Positions 31,509 to 40,153 of a DNA stretch of 52,243 nt are shown piece after piece. The number at the start of each line of letters is the position of its first letter. Positions within the stretch are counted from its first letter, which is position 1. Under the pieces are notes generated by a model that saw nothing but the letters and a program-made list of their open reading frames with translations, ran no database searches and had not been told where the DNA came from. The DNA is from Eubacterium sp. (GTDB lineage: Bacteria > Bacillota_A > Clostridia > Lachnospirales > Lachnospiraceae). A program made the position numbers and the translations under genes. Where the stretch lies: NCBI GenBank assembly GCA_023663915.1, contig JAMPGN010000004.1, forward strand, positions 1-52,243. The letters run 5' to 3'.

Positions 31509-32449
31509 TTAGAACACTTCCCCCTTCCGCCAACTTGTGACAATGGCACTGTATAAATCGTTCTTTTCAGTCCCGAACAGTTAATTCGGCTATGATAACT
31601 GCTACCGTATTTCGTGATATAGACCTGCTGCGCACCTCTGTATCCGCCACATATCTCACAGGAATAATATTTTGCGCCCGACGGATTCCTCTTCTCCCCG
31701 ACCGCTGCCGCAGGTATCGACTCTACGGACGGATTCAGATAGGTGCAATTCCGGTCCGAATGATATACCGTCCCCGTCTCAGTAATATACACCATCGGAT
31801 CTTCCTGCTGCGTGTCACTGACATACTGCGTTACATCGTATCCCGTCCATGCCTTACCGTAATACCGCTGTGTCATGGTAAACCCATCAAATCCCATAAG
31901 CCCTGCAAACGGTTTAACACGATATGAAACATTAAGGTCTATGATATCTCCATCTCCCATCACAGAGGAACCTGCAAGCGAAACTCCGCCGCTGCCGCCG
32001 ACAACGCAGGATTGATTCAGATAATCTGTCCCGACATATTCCAATATCTGTCCTCTGGCATAGATACTGCTCATTGCCACTCCGGCAAGACTGTCCGGCA
32101 ATATATTACCCACCGTCCGTTCATATACATATCCGGCAAACGCCATCTTATTTCCCGTCTGGTGCAATGCGGCGTTAAACCTGCTCTGCGTCCCGATGAT
32201 ATTGACCGCAAACAGAATATTAATTACTGCAAACAGGAAAAAGGGAAGAACAAACGCCGCCTCCAACGTCATAGAACCTTTTTTGTGCAGACGGATTGTT
32301 CTGCGGGAGGTGATAAGAGATGCCCTCTTTATCAATCTGCAGAATGATAGAATCGTTTGACCACCTTGAACGGTATCAAGATATGCCCGGAGAGAATGTG
32401 CTGTCGATTTTTTAGAGTTATATTGCTGCCTCGATCGTAAAAAGGACAT
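31499..32449 (-). CDS. TadE/TadG-like pseudopilin with two zinc-type modules
   Basis: 316 residues. A 58-residue N-terminal segment is followed by the pilin-like site KKGSMTLEAAF and a membrane helix (about 64-86). The extracellular part ends in two copies of a metal-binding-type module. The first runs 220-267, with VYITETGTVYH, His230, Cys235, Cys264 and Cys267. The second runs 276-315, with VYITKYGSSYH, His286, Cys291, Cys312 and Cys315. Each has an H-C...C-x-x-C ligand set, as in Ada-like zinc modules. Such modules are uncommon on a secreted pilus component. GGGAGGTG precedes ATG. Role in the pilus: probably a minor or tip subunit (inference). Confidence 0.82.
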   Translation of the reverse strand: MSFLRSRQQYNSKKSTAHSLRAYLDTVQGGQTILSFCRLIKRASLITSRRTIRLHKKGSMTLEAAFVLPFFLFAVINILFAVNIIGTQSRFNAALHQTGNKMAFAGYVYERTVGNILPDSLAGVAMSSIYARGQILEYVGTDYLNQSCVVGGSGGVSLAGSSVMGDGDIIDLNVSYRVKPFAGLMGFDGFTMTQRYYGKAWTGYDVTQYVSDTQQEDPMVYITETGTVYHSDRNCTYLNPSVESIPAAAVGEKRNPSGAKYYSCEICGGYRGAQQVYITKYGSSYHSRINCSGLKRTIYTVPLSQVGGRGKCSKCG

Positions 32450-32468
32450 CTTTTATCACCTCCCATCT

Positions 32469-33905
32469 TTAATAAAACCCGTAACATCTAGTCATCTCAT
32501 AGGCGTAACCGAATCGGCTTGATACGGATATATTCGCCTGATAGGTATCGAAACATGCATCCATGCGGAACCTGGCATTTCCGGGTGTTCTGCGTATATC
32601 CATTTCCATAATGTCCATGGCACGCATTGTCCGCGTATCCTTGTTCTGCATAAAAAGCATGATCTGTAAGTATTCCTGATAATCAAGCCCTCTTCCTCCC
32701 GTATCCGCCGTCAGACTGCCGCGCACATTTTTTATGCTGTTAATTCCCGTCTTCCAATCAGCAGCCGTCTTATAAATCGGCACTCTGCCGCCGGCAAGGA
32801 GCATCTTGACATCCTGTAAACTCTCCACATACGCCCATGCAAACAATATGGTATACTTCACAGGTTCCGCCAATTCCGGGCATAGGCACACCGCCGTCAG
32901 CGCCAATGCCATTGCCTCGGCTTCTGCAATCTTGGCGGTATCCGTCAGGATATAGAGCACATTTGCCGCCTCACGCCATCTAAGAAGCCTCTTTGCTACA
33001 AACTCTAAATTCTGCCAATCGGTATCTTTACCTGCCAGTAGATACTCTAATTGATACTTGAGTACCGATTTATCCAGTTCGTGTCCGTAATACCCATATT
33101 TTTCAAATAAGTATGCCTGAAATACCAGCTCATTTGCTTCTCCGGACACGGATGCCGCCTCCGCACATATTCCTGTCCCCTGTATGAGCGAACGATGGGA
33201 AATATAATCATTCAAGGTTATTTTCGTTGACGAAATCTGCGAGGGATCGTCCACCACCAGATTTAATACCCCACTGCTCCTTGTCGCGTTCGCCGCATCC
33301 GCCGGATTGTCCAGCGGTACTTCCTCATATACCCCCTCTTCCACCTCCTGCACAGGCAGTCCGATTTCCTGAATACGCGCCTCATAGCTCTGTCTTTCAC
33401 CCTCGGTATCCCGTGTCTCCAATCCATATCGTTCCAGCTCTGACACTCCCGATTCAATCTTTTCTAAGACCGCCCCTAAAGGATAATCCGACATATAATC
33501 TGTAACCTGCCTCTTGAGCACTTCTCCCCTTCCGTCAGATGCAATCGAATACTGCTGAATCTGTACGCCCTCTGCTTCCATGGCAAGAAAATCCCTGATG
33601 CCGCCAAAGACTCCTCTGACGTTCTCCGAAGATAAATTTTTCTGCATATAGTTTCTTAAATGCTCTTCCGTATTTCCGATATCCGCATGATTTCCACCAT
33701 AAGACATATCTACAAATAGCAGATCATACTGCTCCAGCAGCTCCCTATGATACTCCGCAAGAATCGAATTCATACCGATATCCGCAACGCACTCGAATTT
33801 CATCCGGATCGCACTGATCCGTGCCCCCTCAATCACAGTGAATACAAGGGACAGGATCAATGTGAGCGATAGTGTCAGAAATACGGTTATGTATCCCTTC
33901 CTCAT
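32469..33905 (-). CDS. DUF5702-type TadG-like protein
   Basis: A 478-residue protein with a single N-terminal membrane helix (about 5-25, ITVFLTLSLTLILSLVFTVI) and a large extracellular region with no cysteine pattern or repeats of note. It fits DUF5702, a family that accompanies Flp/Tad loci in Firmicutes and probably takes the place of TadG. Its ATG overlaps the pilin stop in ATGA, so it is translationally coupled. It may act in pilus assembly or anchoring at the membrane surface; the biochemical role is unknown. Confidence 0.8.
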   Translation of the reverse strand: MRKGYITVFLTLSLTLILSLVFTVIEGARISAIRMKFECVADIGMNSILAEYHRELLEQYDLLFVDMSYGGNHADIGNTEEHLRNYMQKNLSSENVRGVFGGIRDFLAMEAEGVQIQQYSIASDGRGEVLKRQVTDYMSDYPLGAVLEKIESGVSELERYGLETRDTEGERQSYEARIQEIGLPVQEVEEGVYEEVPLDNPADAANATRSSGVLNLVVDDPSQISSTKITLNDYISHRSLIQGTGICAEAASVSGEANELVFQAYLFEKYGYYGHELDKSVLKYQLEYLLAGKDTDWQNLEFVAKRLLRWREAANVLYILTDTAKIAEAEAMALALTAVCLCPELAEPVKYTILFAWAYVESLQDVKMLLAGGRVPIYKTAADWKTGINSIKNVRGSLTADTGGRGLDYQEYLQIMLFMQNKDTRTMRAMDIMEMDIRRTPGNARFRMDACFDTYQANISVSSRFGYAYEMTRCYGFY

Positions 33906-34144
33906 GACATTACCGTGTCGCTGTCACTGGTGATCTTCTCAAAGACCTTTTCCACCAATGAGCGAAGCTGTGTCTTGAAAATGATAACCAGACCGATGAG
34001 CACCACAATAATCAGTATGATCTCCACGGTTCCCATGCCTTCTTCTTCCTGCCAGAACTCTCGTAATCCTTTGAGTTTTCCTTTTGCCCTTCTCTCTTTT
34101 CTTCCACACATTCCCTGTCTTTTCTCCATACTCGTCTTATACAT
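33902..34144 (-). CDS. flp: Flp-type major pilin precursor
   Basis: An 80-residue Flp1-family type IVb prepilin. A basic leader ends in EEEGMGTVEIILIIVVLIG. Cleavage after Gly36 would leave Met37 at +1 and Glu41 at +5, as required for Tad pilins. The mature protein is about 44 residues, a hydrophobic helix with a short charged tail (VEKVFEKITSDSDT). GAAGGAGGA lies 7 bases before ATG, the strongest binding site of the cluster, in line with a highly made subunit. Only one flp gene is seen here. Confidence 0.9.
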   Translation of the reverse strand: MYKTSMEKRQGMCGRKERRAKGKLKGLREFWQEEEGMGTVEIILIIVVLIGLVIIFKTQLRSLVEKVFEKITSDSDTVMS

Positions 34145-34248
34145 TGTTTTGTCCTCCTTCTTTTCATAAAATTCTTATTGCACACTGTGTAATTGTGATA
34201 ATGCATATTATCCGGACATGATCATTCTGTCGCTTCCTCTCTTCTGTC

Positions 34249-35706
34249 CTACATCACAAAGGAAAAATATGCTGGAATCATGATGATCACCATAACGATG
34301 CAAAGCATCATCATCATCGGCAGAAGCAGTTTTGTTCCTGCTTCTTCACCTAGTTTTTTTGCCATGTTTTTTCTCTCTGCAAAGGCGTTGTCTGCCTCCT
34401 GCCGCAGCATATACAGCAAATCATTGCTTCCTTTTCGGATATTTTGCGACAGCAAAGTACTTAATTTCATATACGCCTGCACTTGACAGCGCTTGCCAAA
34501 ATGATCGTAGGCTTCTTTCTCCGATCTGCCGCTCTGCAGTTCATTGCATGTAATCAGTATTTCTTCATAAACATATCGCCTCCTTTCCTTCTGTTGCTTC
34601 TTATAGTCCTCCCCCATCTTGACAAAGGCATTGCGGATCGTCATGCCTGCCCCCATGTAAAGCGACAGTTTATTGACAATTTCCGGATAGTCCAGCAAAA
34701 GTTCCTTTTTTCGCTGTTCTAACTGCCTGTCGATCTCTCTGCCTTTTCCCCAGTACAGCACTCCCGCTGCTAGCAAAACCAACAACAATAGATAACCGCT
34801 GCTGTCTTCTATGACTTCCCGCCATACGATCGGCTCAGACTCCACACTCTCCGGCAAAATCATTGTTTGCGTGTTTTTGGTGCGCTCCTCCTGCATATGC
34901 AGTAATTCTTCTATCTTGTTACGCACGATCTCCCTGTGTGTATACACTGGCGAATTGATCTGCACATACAACTGATGATCCCACGTCCATTGCTCATACT
35001 TAAAATGTGCTGTCAGCATAACTACCTCATTCTCTTGAAGTTCGGCATTGTCTACCGCACCATCCGTATTTACAAGACTGTAATTGCCACTCTCCCAAGA
35101 TAATTCAAAGGGATAACCTTCCATCCGCGTCACTAATTCCAGATCATAACGCACGTCTTCCAGTTTTTCATTTTGTCCGCAGATTACTTCCGGCAGTTCC
35201 GCTATTGCCTGCTGATACAATGCTTCCGCCTCTTCTTCCGTAAATTTACGTTCCCCGACAATATATTGAAATAATTCTTCCTCCTCCCCTTCTATCTGCG
35301 CCGCCAGTTCGATCGTTATATCCCCTTCTCCGTATGAATTTCTTGTGATATAGTTGCCTTCCTTCAGCAAAGAACTACTATGTACGCTGATCCATGCGGC
35401 AAGACAGACCAGCACGCCCGCAAACACCACCATAAGAATCACACTGTACTGTGACACGTAGTATTCCTTTATCTGCACCGACGCTGCCGTCGATGGCTGC
35501 AAAGTTTTCAGTTTGTCAGCTAATTGCTTTTGCTGTAGATCGTTTTTCCACCTCCGCCTGCCTGCAGATGCCTTATGCCGCAAATTCTGCTTTTTGCGCA
35601 ACAGATAGAGCGCCATCCTGCGAAACGGATTTCCGCTTTCCTCCTTTCGTGATACCATGCAGAGTAGTACATAAATTCCCAATATCACCACATATATATA
35701 AATCAT
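34249..35706 (-). CDS. tadC: TadC-like pilus platform protein
   Basis: 485 residues. There are membrane helices near the N terminus (about 1-16 and 90-110) and a long extracellular loop (about 115-280). A T2SSF/GspF-type region in the C-terminal half holds the final helices (GTKLLLPMMMMLCIVMVIIM at the end). With TadB it forms the inner-membrane platform on which the TadA ATPase acts. The N-terminal extracellular part is longer than in Proteobacterial TadC, as is usual for Clostridial versions. It starts 18 bp after the TadB stop, with GAAGGGGG upstream. Confidence 0.85.
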   Translation of the reverse strand: MIYIYVVILGIYVLLCMVSRKEESGNPFRRMALYLLRKKQNLRHKASAGRRRWKNDLQQKQLADKLKTLQPSTAASVQIKEYYVSQYSVILMVVFAGVLVCLAAWISVHSSSLLKEGNYITRNSYGEGDITIELAAQIEGEEEELFQYIVGERKFTEEEAEALYQQAIAELPEVICGQNEKLEDVRYDLELVTRMEGYPFELSWESGNYSLVNTDGAVDNAELQENEVVMLTAHFKYEQWTWDHQLYVQINSPVYTHREIVRNKIEELLHMQEERTKNTQTMILPESVESEPIVWREVIEDSSGYLLLLVLLAAGVLYWGKGREIDRQLEQRKKELLLDYPEIVNKLSLYMGAGMTIRNAFVKMGEDYKKQQKERRRYVYEEILITCNELQSGRSEKEAYDHFGKRCQVQAYMKLSTLLSQNIRKGSNDLLYMLRQEADNAFAERKNMAKKLGEEAGTKLLLPMMMMLCIVMVIIMIPAYFSFVM

Positions 35707-35724
35707 TTATACCGCTACCCCCTT

Positions 35725-36483
35725 CTACACCTCGATCTCCACAATCCGCCGCGACAACAGATATGCCGCCACATAAAATCCAAGACAGACCGTCATGATG
35801 ATCATCCCGATTATGTTGTGATACAACACATCAAAAAATCCTTTGGACGTACTGCTCACATAGAATATGATTAGAAACGGAACCATGTTCATGATTTTTT
35901 GCTCCATCTTCTTAGCGCTTATCATCAACTGTATCTCTTTGTCTGTCTCTGTCTTCTGCTCGATCACCGCCGCAGTTTTCTGCAGAATATCCGTCATATT
36001 GCCCCCACTGCGTTTCGCAATGAAGAAGACATCCGCAAACTGTATGATATCCGGCAGACCGCTGCGCATACCGAGATTGTAAATCAATTTTTCGAGAACA
36101 ATGTTATTGTCCAGCCCCGCAAGAATATACTTTATTTCCGTACAGATAATCCCGTCCCTGCCGTAAAGCATCTCCATGTCCTTATAAGATTCCCGAAATG
36201 CATTCTCGACGGAATATCCCGCCTTCTGGTTTGCCGCCACCGCAAGAATTAAGTCTTTGAACTGTATTCCCAGCTCTTGCCTCTGCCTCTTGGCGAGGTC
36301 TTTTTGCTTCTCTTTTAGGAAAGGGATTAATAGAGGCATAAGGCACAGACATGCGATCCAGGAATGATAAAAGAAATAGCCGATAAGTAAAACAAGCAGC
36401 ATACCTTCTAAGATATACAACACTCTTTCTTTTGTCTGAAAATGATACTCATTGTAATCCGGCTGACTGCAGCTTTTCGACAT
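35725..36483 (-). CDS. tadB: TadB-like pilus platform protein
   Basis: 252 residues. A pair of helices lies near the N terminus (about 25-60), then a cytosolic T2SSF domain (about 75-210: FKDLILAVAANQKAGYSVEN, RSGGNMTDILQKTAAVIEQK), then C-terminal helices. This is the polytopic partner of TadC. Its start lies inside the end of the ATPase gene (35-bp overlap) with GGGGAG 7 bases before ATG, so translation of the two is linked. Confidence 0.88.
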   Translation of the reverse strand: MSKSCSQPDYNEYHFQTKERVLYILEGMLLVLLIGYFFYHSWIACLCLMPLLIPFLKEKQKDLAKRQRQELGIQFKDLILAVAANQKAGYSVENAFRESYKDMEMLYGRDGIICTEIKYILAGLDNNIVLEKLIYNLGMRSGLPDIIQFADVFFIAKRSGGNMTDILQKTAAVIEQKTETDKEIQLMISAKKMEQKIMNMVPFLIIFYVSSTSKGFFDVLYHNIIGMIIMTVCLGFYVAAYLLSRRIVEIEV

Positions 36484-37669
36484 AAGTCAACTCCCCTTCC
36501 TTCTGTAATGTTCCAAGTATCCTGCCTTCTGCATTTACGCCCGTTTCGACGAATCGATACAATGGCTTCAACAAGATACGTTCCTCCTCAAATCCCAATA
36601 CTTCCACAATCTCTAACACCTTTCTGGAACTGTCCCGGAGTCGCCCCAAATGGACAATGATGTCGATTCCCGAAGCAATCTGCTGCCTGATCGCCATAAG
36701 CGGTATTTCCATTCCCATCAGTATCATATTTTCCAGACGACTCAGCATATCCCTAGAGCTGTTGGCATGTCCGGTTGACATGGAACCGTCATGACCGGTA
36801 TTCAGACACTGCATCATATCAAAAGCTTCTCCTCCTCTGACTTCTCCAACGACTATGCGGTCGGGACGCATACGAAGTGACGTTTTAATCAAATCCCGAA
36901 TCGTAATCTCCCGACACCCTTCCACATTTGCATTGCGCGTCTCCATACGGACTAAATTAGGAATCCCCCGAATCTGCAGTTCTGCGCTGTCTTCTATCGT
37001 AATAATCCGCTCATGCTTCGGAATATAATACGAGAGCGCATTTAAAAATGTCGTCTTTCCGGAGCCCGTACCACCGCTGACAAAAATATTATATTTCGCC
37101 TGTACCAACCTACTTAACCACTCACATACCTCCTCACTAATCGAGCCATAAGAAATCAAATCTTCCATCATGATCGGTTTGTCCGGAAAGCGCCTGATTG
37201 TCACGATCGGACCGTTTAATGCCACCGGATCAAGTACCACATTGACACGTGCGCCGTTGCGCAGTCGGGCATCCACGATAGGAGATGCCTCATTGACCAC
37301 CCTGTTACAATCCGCTACGATCTGCTGAATCACATTCTGCAGTTTCTCCGTACTTTCAAATCGCAGATCGCTTTGACATAACTTGCCGTCCTTCTCTATG
37401 AAAATACAGTCGGCTCCATTGATCATAATCTCCGTAATGCTCGTATCGTCTATTAATTCCTGCAATACGTCCAGCTTACGAATCGCGTGAAACAATTCTC
37501 TACGTAATTTTACACGCTCCAAAAGCGTCAACGGAAACTCCTTACTCTCCTTAACCAGCATTTCATCAATCAATTCTTGTATTTGTTCATCCGTGCTCTC
37601 ACTGGAATAATCGATGCTTTCCGCGAGTTTTTCTTTCAGTATTCTCTTATGTTCCTCTCTACTCTCCAT
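36449..37669 (-). CDS. tadA: TadA/CpaF pilus assembly ATPase
   Basis: A 406-residue secretion ATPase of the GspE/VirB11 group, CpaF branch. Walker A is GGTGSGKTTF (about 195-204), the Asp box is RIITIEDSAELQI, Walker B is RIVVGEVRGGEAFDMM and the His box is GHDGSMSTGHANS. It forms a cytosolic hexamer that drives Flp pilin extrusion with TadB and TadC. Its start overlaps the TadZ gene by 11 bp, with AGAGGA 5 bases before ATG. All motor motifs look intact. Confidence 0.95.
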   Translation of the reverse strand: MESREEHKRILKEKLAESIDYSSESTDEQIQELIDEMLVKESKEFPLTLLERVKLRRELFHAIRKLDVLQELIDDTSITEIMINGADCIFIEKDGKLCQSDLRFESTEKLQNVIQQIVADCNRVVNEASPIVDARLRNGARVNVVLDPVALNGPIVTIRRFPDKPIMMEDLISYGSISEEVCEWLSRLVQAKYNIFVSGGTGSGKTTFLNALSYYIPKHERIITIEDSAELQIRGIPNLVRMETRNANVEGCREITIRDLIKTSLRMRPDRIVVGEVRGGEAFDMMQCLNTGHDGSMSTGHANSSRDMLSRLENMILMGMEIPLMAIRQQIASGIDIIVHLGRLRDSSRKVLEIVEVLGFEEERILLKPLYRFVETGVNAEGRILGTLQKEGELTYVEKLQSAGLQ

Positions 37670-38690
37670 ATAGATCCTCTTTCACAATCGCTTTTACATA
37701 TCCAGCCAGTTCCCCATGAGTCATCAGATCCATGTTCATGGGAAGTTCTTTAAATACCGGAAATCTGCACTTCACCGTCTTGTCTGCGATCTCTTCCAAT
37801 TCATTAAATTTCAAAATCTGCTCGTATTGATTGATCTTGGCTATTGCAAAGCTGTCATCCTTGGTGATTGTATAGATTTTGTAACAGTTTCGCAGAAGAT
37901 CAAAAAGCCCTTCCATGCTGTCGTCGAGGTCAAGAATGATATATTCATACTGCCCTATTCCGGCAATATTCCTGCACAGCTCCAACCACTGTCTTCCGGT
38001 TATCTCCTGCGGTTCCACACGATACTGCATCGGCGGTACATAATCCAGTCCGTTGATATTCTGTATGATAGATGGAAGTCTCACAAACAACTTGTCCCTA
38101 GCACATCGGTAATAATACATAAGATCTGTCATATCCATGGAAAACTCCCGTTTGAGCATCTGTCCAAATCCCGAATAGTTCTCGAAATTGAAATACAGTG
38201 TCTTATGTTTTTTCGCTAATATCTGTCCCATGGTAAGTGCAAAAGATGTCTGCAGGCATCTCTTGACTGGCGAATAGATTCCAATCAGCTTCACTTCCAT
38301 ATCTTCTGCCGCCGTCTCCTGTCTCCAGCCCGACAAGTCCGAGATGGACTCGACGAGCAGTTCCACTATTTTCTCAGGACTTTGAAATTTACTGATATGA
38401 CCTTGTTCTTCCCGTCTTACCGCATTGTCTTCCTCGTTTTTCTCGTCTTCCTGCAAGACAAACAGCCTCGCTACCTGTTCTCTGACATATTCCTCCTTCA
38501 ACATTTTTAAGGCTTTTTCAGCGATGAGCAGAATTTCTATTTCTCCCTGTTCGGCAAATTTCTGCAGTTCCTCCACTCGTGTAAATAAATGTAATGTATA
38601 CGGCAATCTGACTTTATCCAGCAAATACTCCGTCAACCGGAGTGCATATGCTTCCTCTGTATCGCAGATTGCAAAAATTTTCTCTCTCAA
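37659..38690 (-). CDS. tadZ: TadZ/CpaE-like localisation protein
   Basis: 343 residues. A receiver-like N-terminal domain (about 1-130) lacks a clear phospho-Asp pocket. It is followed by a MinD/ParA-like P-loop domain (about 130-330; IGIYSPVKRCLQTSFALTMG, EYIILDLDDSMEGLFDLL). The deviant Walker A usually reads GGxGKT. Here it is PVKRCLQTS, without the GK lysine pair, so nucleotide binding must be altered. TadZ places the Tad machinery at its cellular site. The start is TTG overlapping the tadV stop (TTGA), with GGGAGG 6 bases before it. Confidence 0.85.
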   Translation of the reverse strand: MREKIFAICDTEEAYALRLTEYLLDKVRLPYTLHLFTRVEELQKFAEQGEIEILLIAEKALKMLKEEYVREQVARLFVLQEDEKNEEDNAVRREEQGHISKFQSPEKIVELLVESISDLSGWRQETAAEDMEVKLIGIYSPVKRCLQTSFALTMGQILAKKHKTLYFNFENYSGFGQMLKREFSMDMTDLMYYYRCARDKLFVRLPSIIQNINGLDYVPPMQYRVEPQEITGRQWLELCRNIAGIGQYEYIILDLDDSMEGLFDLLRNCYKIYTITKDDSFAIAKINQYEQILKFNELEEIADKTVKCRFPVFKELPMNMDLMTHGELAGYVKAIVKEDLYGE

Positions 38691-39214
38691 ATGATTCCTC
38701 CCATTCGTAGTATCGCACCAAACAAGATCGGCACCGTAAAGTGTATCTTGTTACTGCAATATAATTGATAGTCCTGTAACATGTACTCTCCGTATATCTT
38801 CCACTCCCGTGTCCGTGCCACATCTGATACATAAGACAGAAAATAACCGATTCTCTCCCTGCCGTTATGCTCCGTCAGCAGTTTGATAAGAGAGAACACC
38901 GCACCGATCACAAACGCAGCAGCTATGATCATGATAAACGCTTTCACATCCACAAAACTTCCGATCATAACAAATACCTTGACATCTCCGGCACCTAACG
39001 CACCGATCTTAAACAGGGGATACATGACCGCAAACGCGAAAAGCATAGATACAGCAAGCTGTAATAGATCCAAACGATACAACAGATGATCCGATACTCC
39101 GATCATGATACCAAGCACGATCAATCCGTTTGGAATACGATCTGTCTTAAGATCTGCCAACGCCGCCAGACACAGCAGCAAAAGCAACAGAAATTGATAA
39201 TAATTTAATCCTAT
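38687..39214 (-). CDS. tadV: TadV-like A24 prepilin peptidase, probable AUA start
   Basis: About 175 residues, mainly membrane helices. The catalytic Asp motifs are ADLKTDRIPN (about 27-36) and GAGDVKVF (about 85-92), so it should cleave the Flp leader after Gly. The start is unusual. GGAGGTG at 39220-39226 is ideally placed (7 bases after GGAGG) for ATA at 39214, giving an N terminus of I/M-GLNYYQF. No ATG, GTG or TTG is in frame nearby; the first alternative is TTG at 39187, 30 bases further on and without its own site. It heads the tad operon and overlaps tadZ. Confidence 0.82.
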   Translation of the reverse strand: MGLNYYQFLLLLLLCLAALADLKTDRIPNGLIVLGIMIGVSDHLLYRLDLLQLAVSMLFAFAVMYPLFKIGALGAGDVKVFVMIGSFVDVKAFIMIIAAAFVIGAVFSLIKLLTEHNGRERIGYFLSYVSDVARTREWKIYGEYMLQDYQLYCSNKIHFTVPILFGAILRMGGII

Positions 39215-39353
39215 AGAATCACCTCCATAAATTATGATTAATCTGACTCAATGAAATACCTGGGATGAAGTTCCCGATGCCATACGGCAATAGAGTAAAG
39301 CAATGTATCCGGATATACCTGCTCTGCATAGAATTTCTTGAGTTGTGAATTTG

Positions 39354-39382
39354 ATTATAAACGTCATTGCAAGTCTTGTCCA
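39354..39382 (-). promoter_or_regulatory. Sigma-A promoter of the tad operon
   Basis: On the minus strand TGGACA (39377-39382), a 17-base spacer and TATAAT (39354-39359) leave a leader of about 130 bases before tadV. The remainder of the 39215-39418 gap shows no other clear element. Confidence 0.7.
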
Positions 39383-39418
39383 TACTTATTTTGTAAAAAA
39401 AGTAATTTTGTGAAAAAC

Positions 39419-39691
39419 CTACAATATTTTAAAAAGATGAATCCCGTAAAGTACCGCAATCCCCGGAAATCCAAGGATTCCGGATGTCAAAATCGTAAGC
39501 GGATTAATCCCTACAGCAATCGATATCTGCCTTGCCGCCAGCAAATAGTTGAGACAATAAATACCTATTGTACCCATGACGGCACGCAATATAAAGTTGA
39601 CCAGCCATTCTACTTTTCTTCCTAATGCGCCGATAATGAGTACGATCAGACATACTCCCAAAATTGCTAACACTCCGTTCGCATTTATCAT
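39419..39691 (-). CDS. BofA-family membrane protein (pro-sigma-K processing inhibitor type)
   Basis: A 90-residue protein with two to three membrane helices. The BofA-type C-terminal motif is NPLTILTSGILGFPGIAVLY (about 63-82). In Bacillus BofA holds the SpoIVFB protease inactive in the forespore membrane. In this organism the same role is possible only if sporulation genes exist, none of which are in the window. AGGAGAAA lies before ATG. It is divergent from the yaaL-like gene and precedes the tad promoter on the same strand. Confidence 0.88.
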   Translation of the reverse strand: MINANGVLAILGVCLIVLIIGALGRKVEWLVNFILRAVMGTIGIYCLNYLLAARQISIAVGINPLTILTSGILGFPGIAVLYGIHLFKIL

Positions 39692-39800
39692 CCTATATTT
39701 CTCCTGCCATCTTGTCTGCTAATAACATATGTCCCCTATATCTGAAATATTCCATGAATATTTATCCATATTTTACCTATACTTTAATTAAGAAGAACAA

Positions 39801-39844
39801 AATGCCTACGGCATTATGTTCGGAAGAATGCTTCGCATTCTTCC
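39801..39844. other. Tandem hairpins upstream of the yaaL-like gene
   Basis: AATGCC pairs with GGCATT (39801-39806/39810-39815). GGAAGAATG pairs with CATTCTTCC (39822-39830/39836-39844) around loop CTTCG. The layout matches the hairpins at 19940-19987. It could be a terminator-like structure in the yaaL leader or a small dispersed repeat. Confidence 0.65.
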
Positions 39845-39891
39845 ACTCTTTGGCGGAATTTCCTATATCATAAGAAAGGCGGGATAACCAT

Positions 39892-40152
39892 ATGAAGATG
39901 TTTTTTCACCAGAGTTCCAACCACTGCGCACAGGCAGATATCATTGTGGACTGCCGTAAAATGACCTTACGCGAAGAATTAGCTCAGACAAAATATGCTT
40001 TGGAGATTGCTTATTCAAATTTTGATAATGTGACCGATCCCGATCTGATCGACTGTTATATCTACGAAGTGAACGCTGTCCTGAAACGTTACAGATATTT
40101 ATTAGAACAGGCAGCAGAAAGAAATCTGCTGCCCGAAGAACCCATTGTGTAA
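39892..40152 (+). CDS. YaaL-like DUF2508 protein
   Basis: 86 residues, helical and cytosolic. The DUF2508 core lies at about 27-75 (LAQTKYALEIAYSNFDNVTD, then DPDLIDCYIYEVNAVLKRY). In Bacillus the homologue YaaL is encoded next to bofA, and here the pair is kept but divergent. The function is not known; the conserved association hints at a recR/bofA-linked role. AAGGCGGG precedes the ATG. The gene ends 1 bp from the convergent fliS stop, with no terminator between them. Confidence 0.85.
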   Translation: MKMFFHQSSNHCAQADIIVDCRKMTLREELAQTKYALEIAYSNFDNVTDPDLIDCYIYEVNAVLKRYRYLLEQAAERNLLPEEPIV

Positions 40153-40153
40153 T

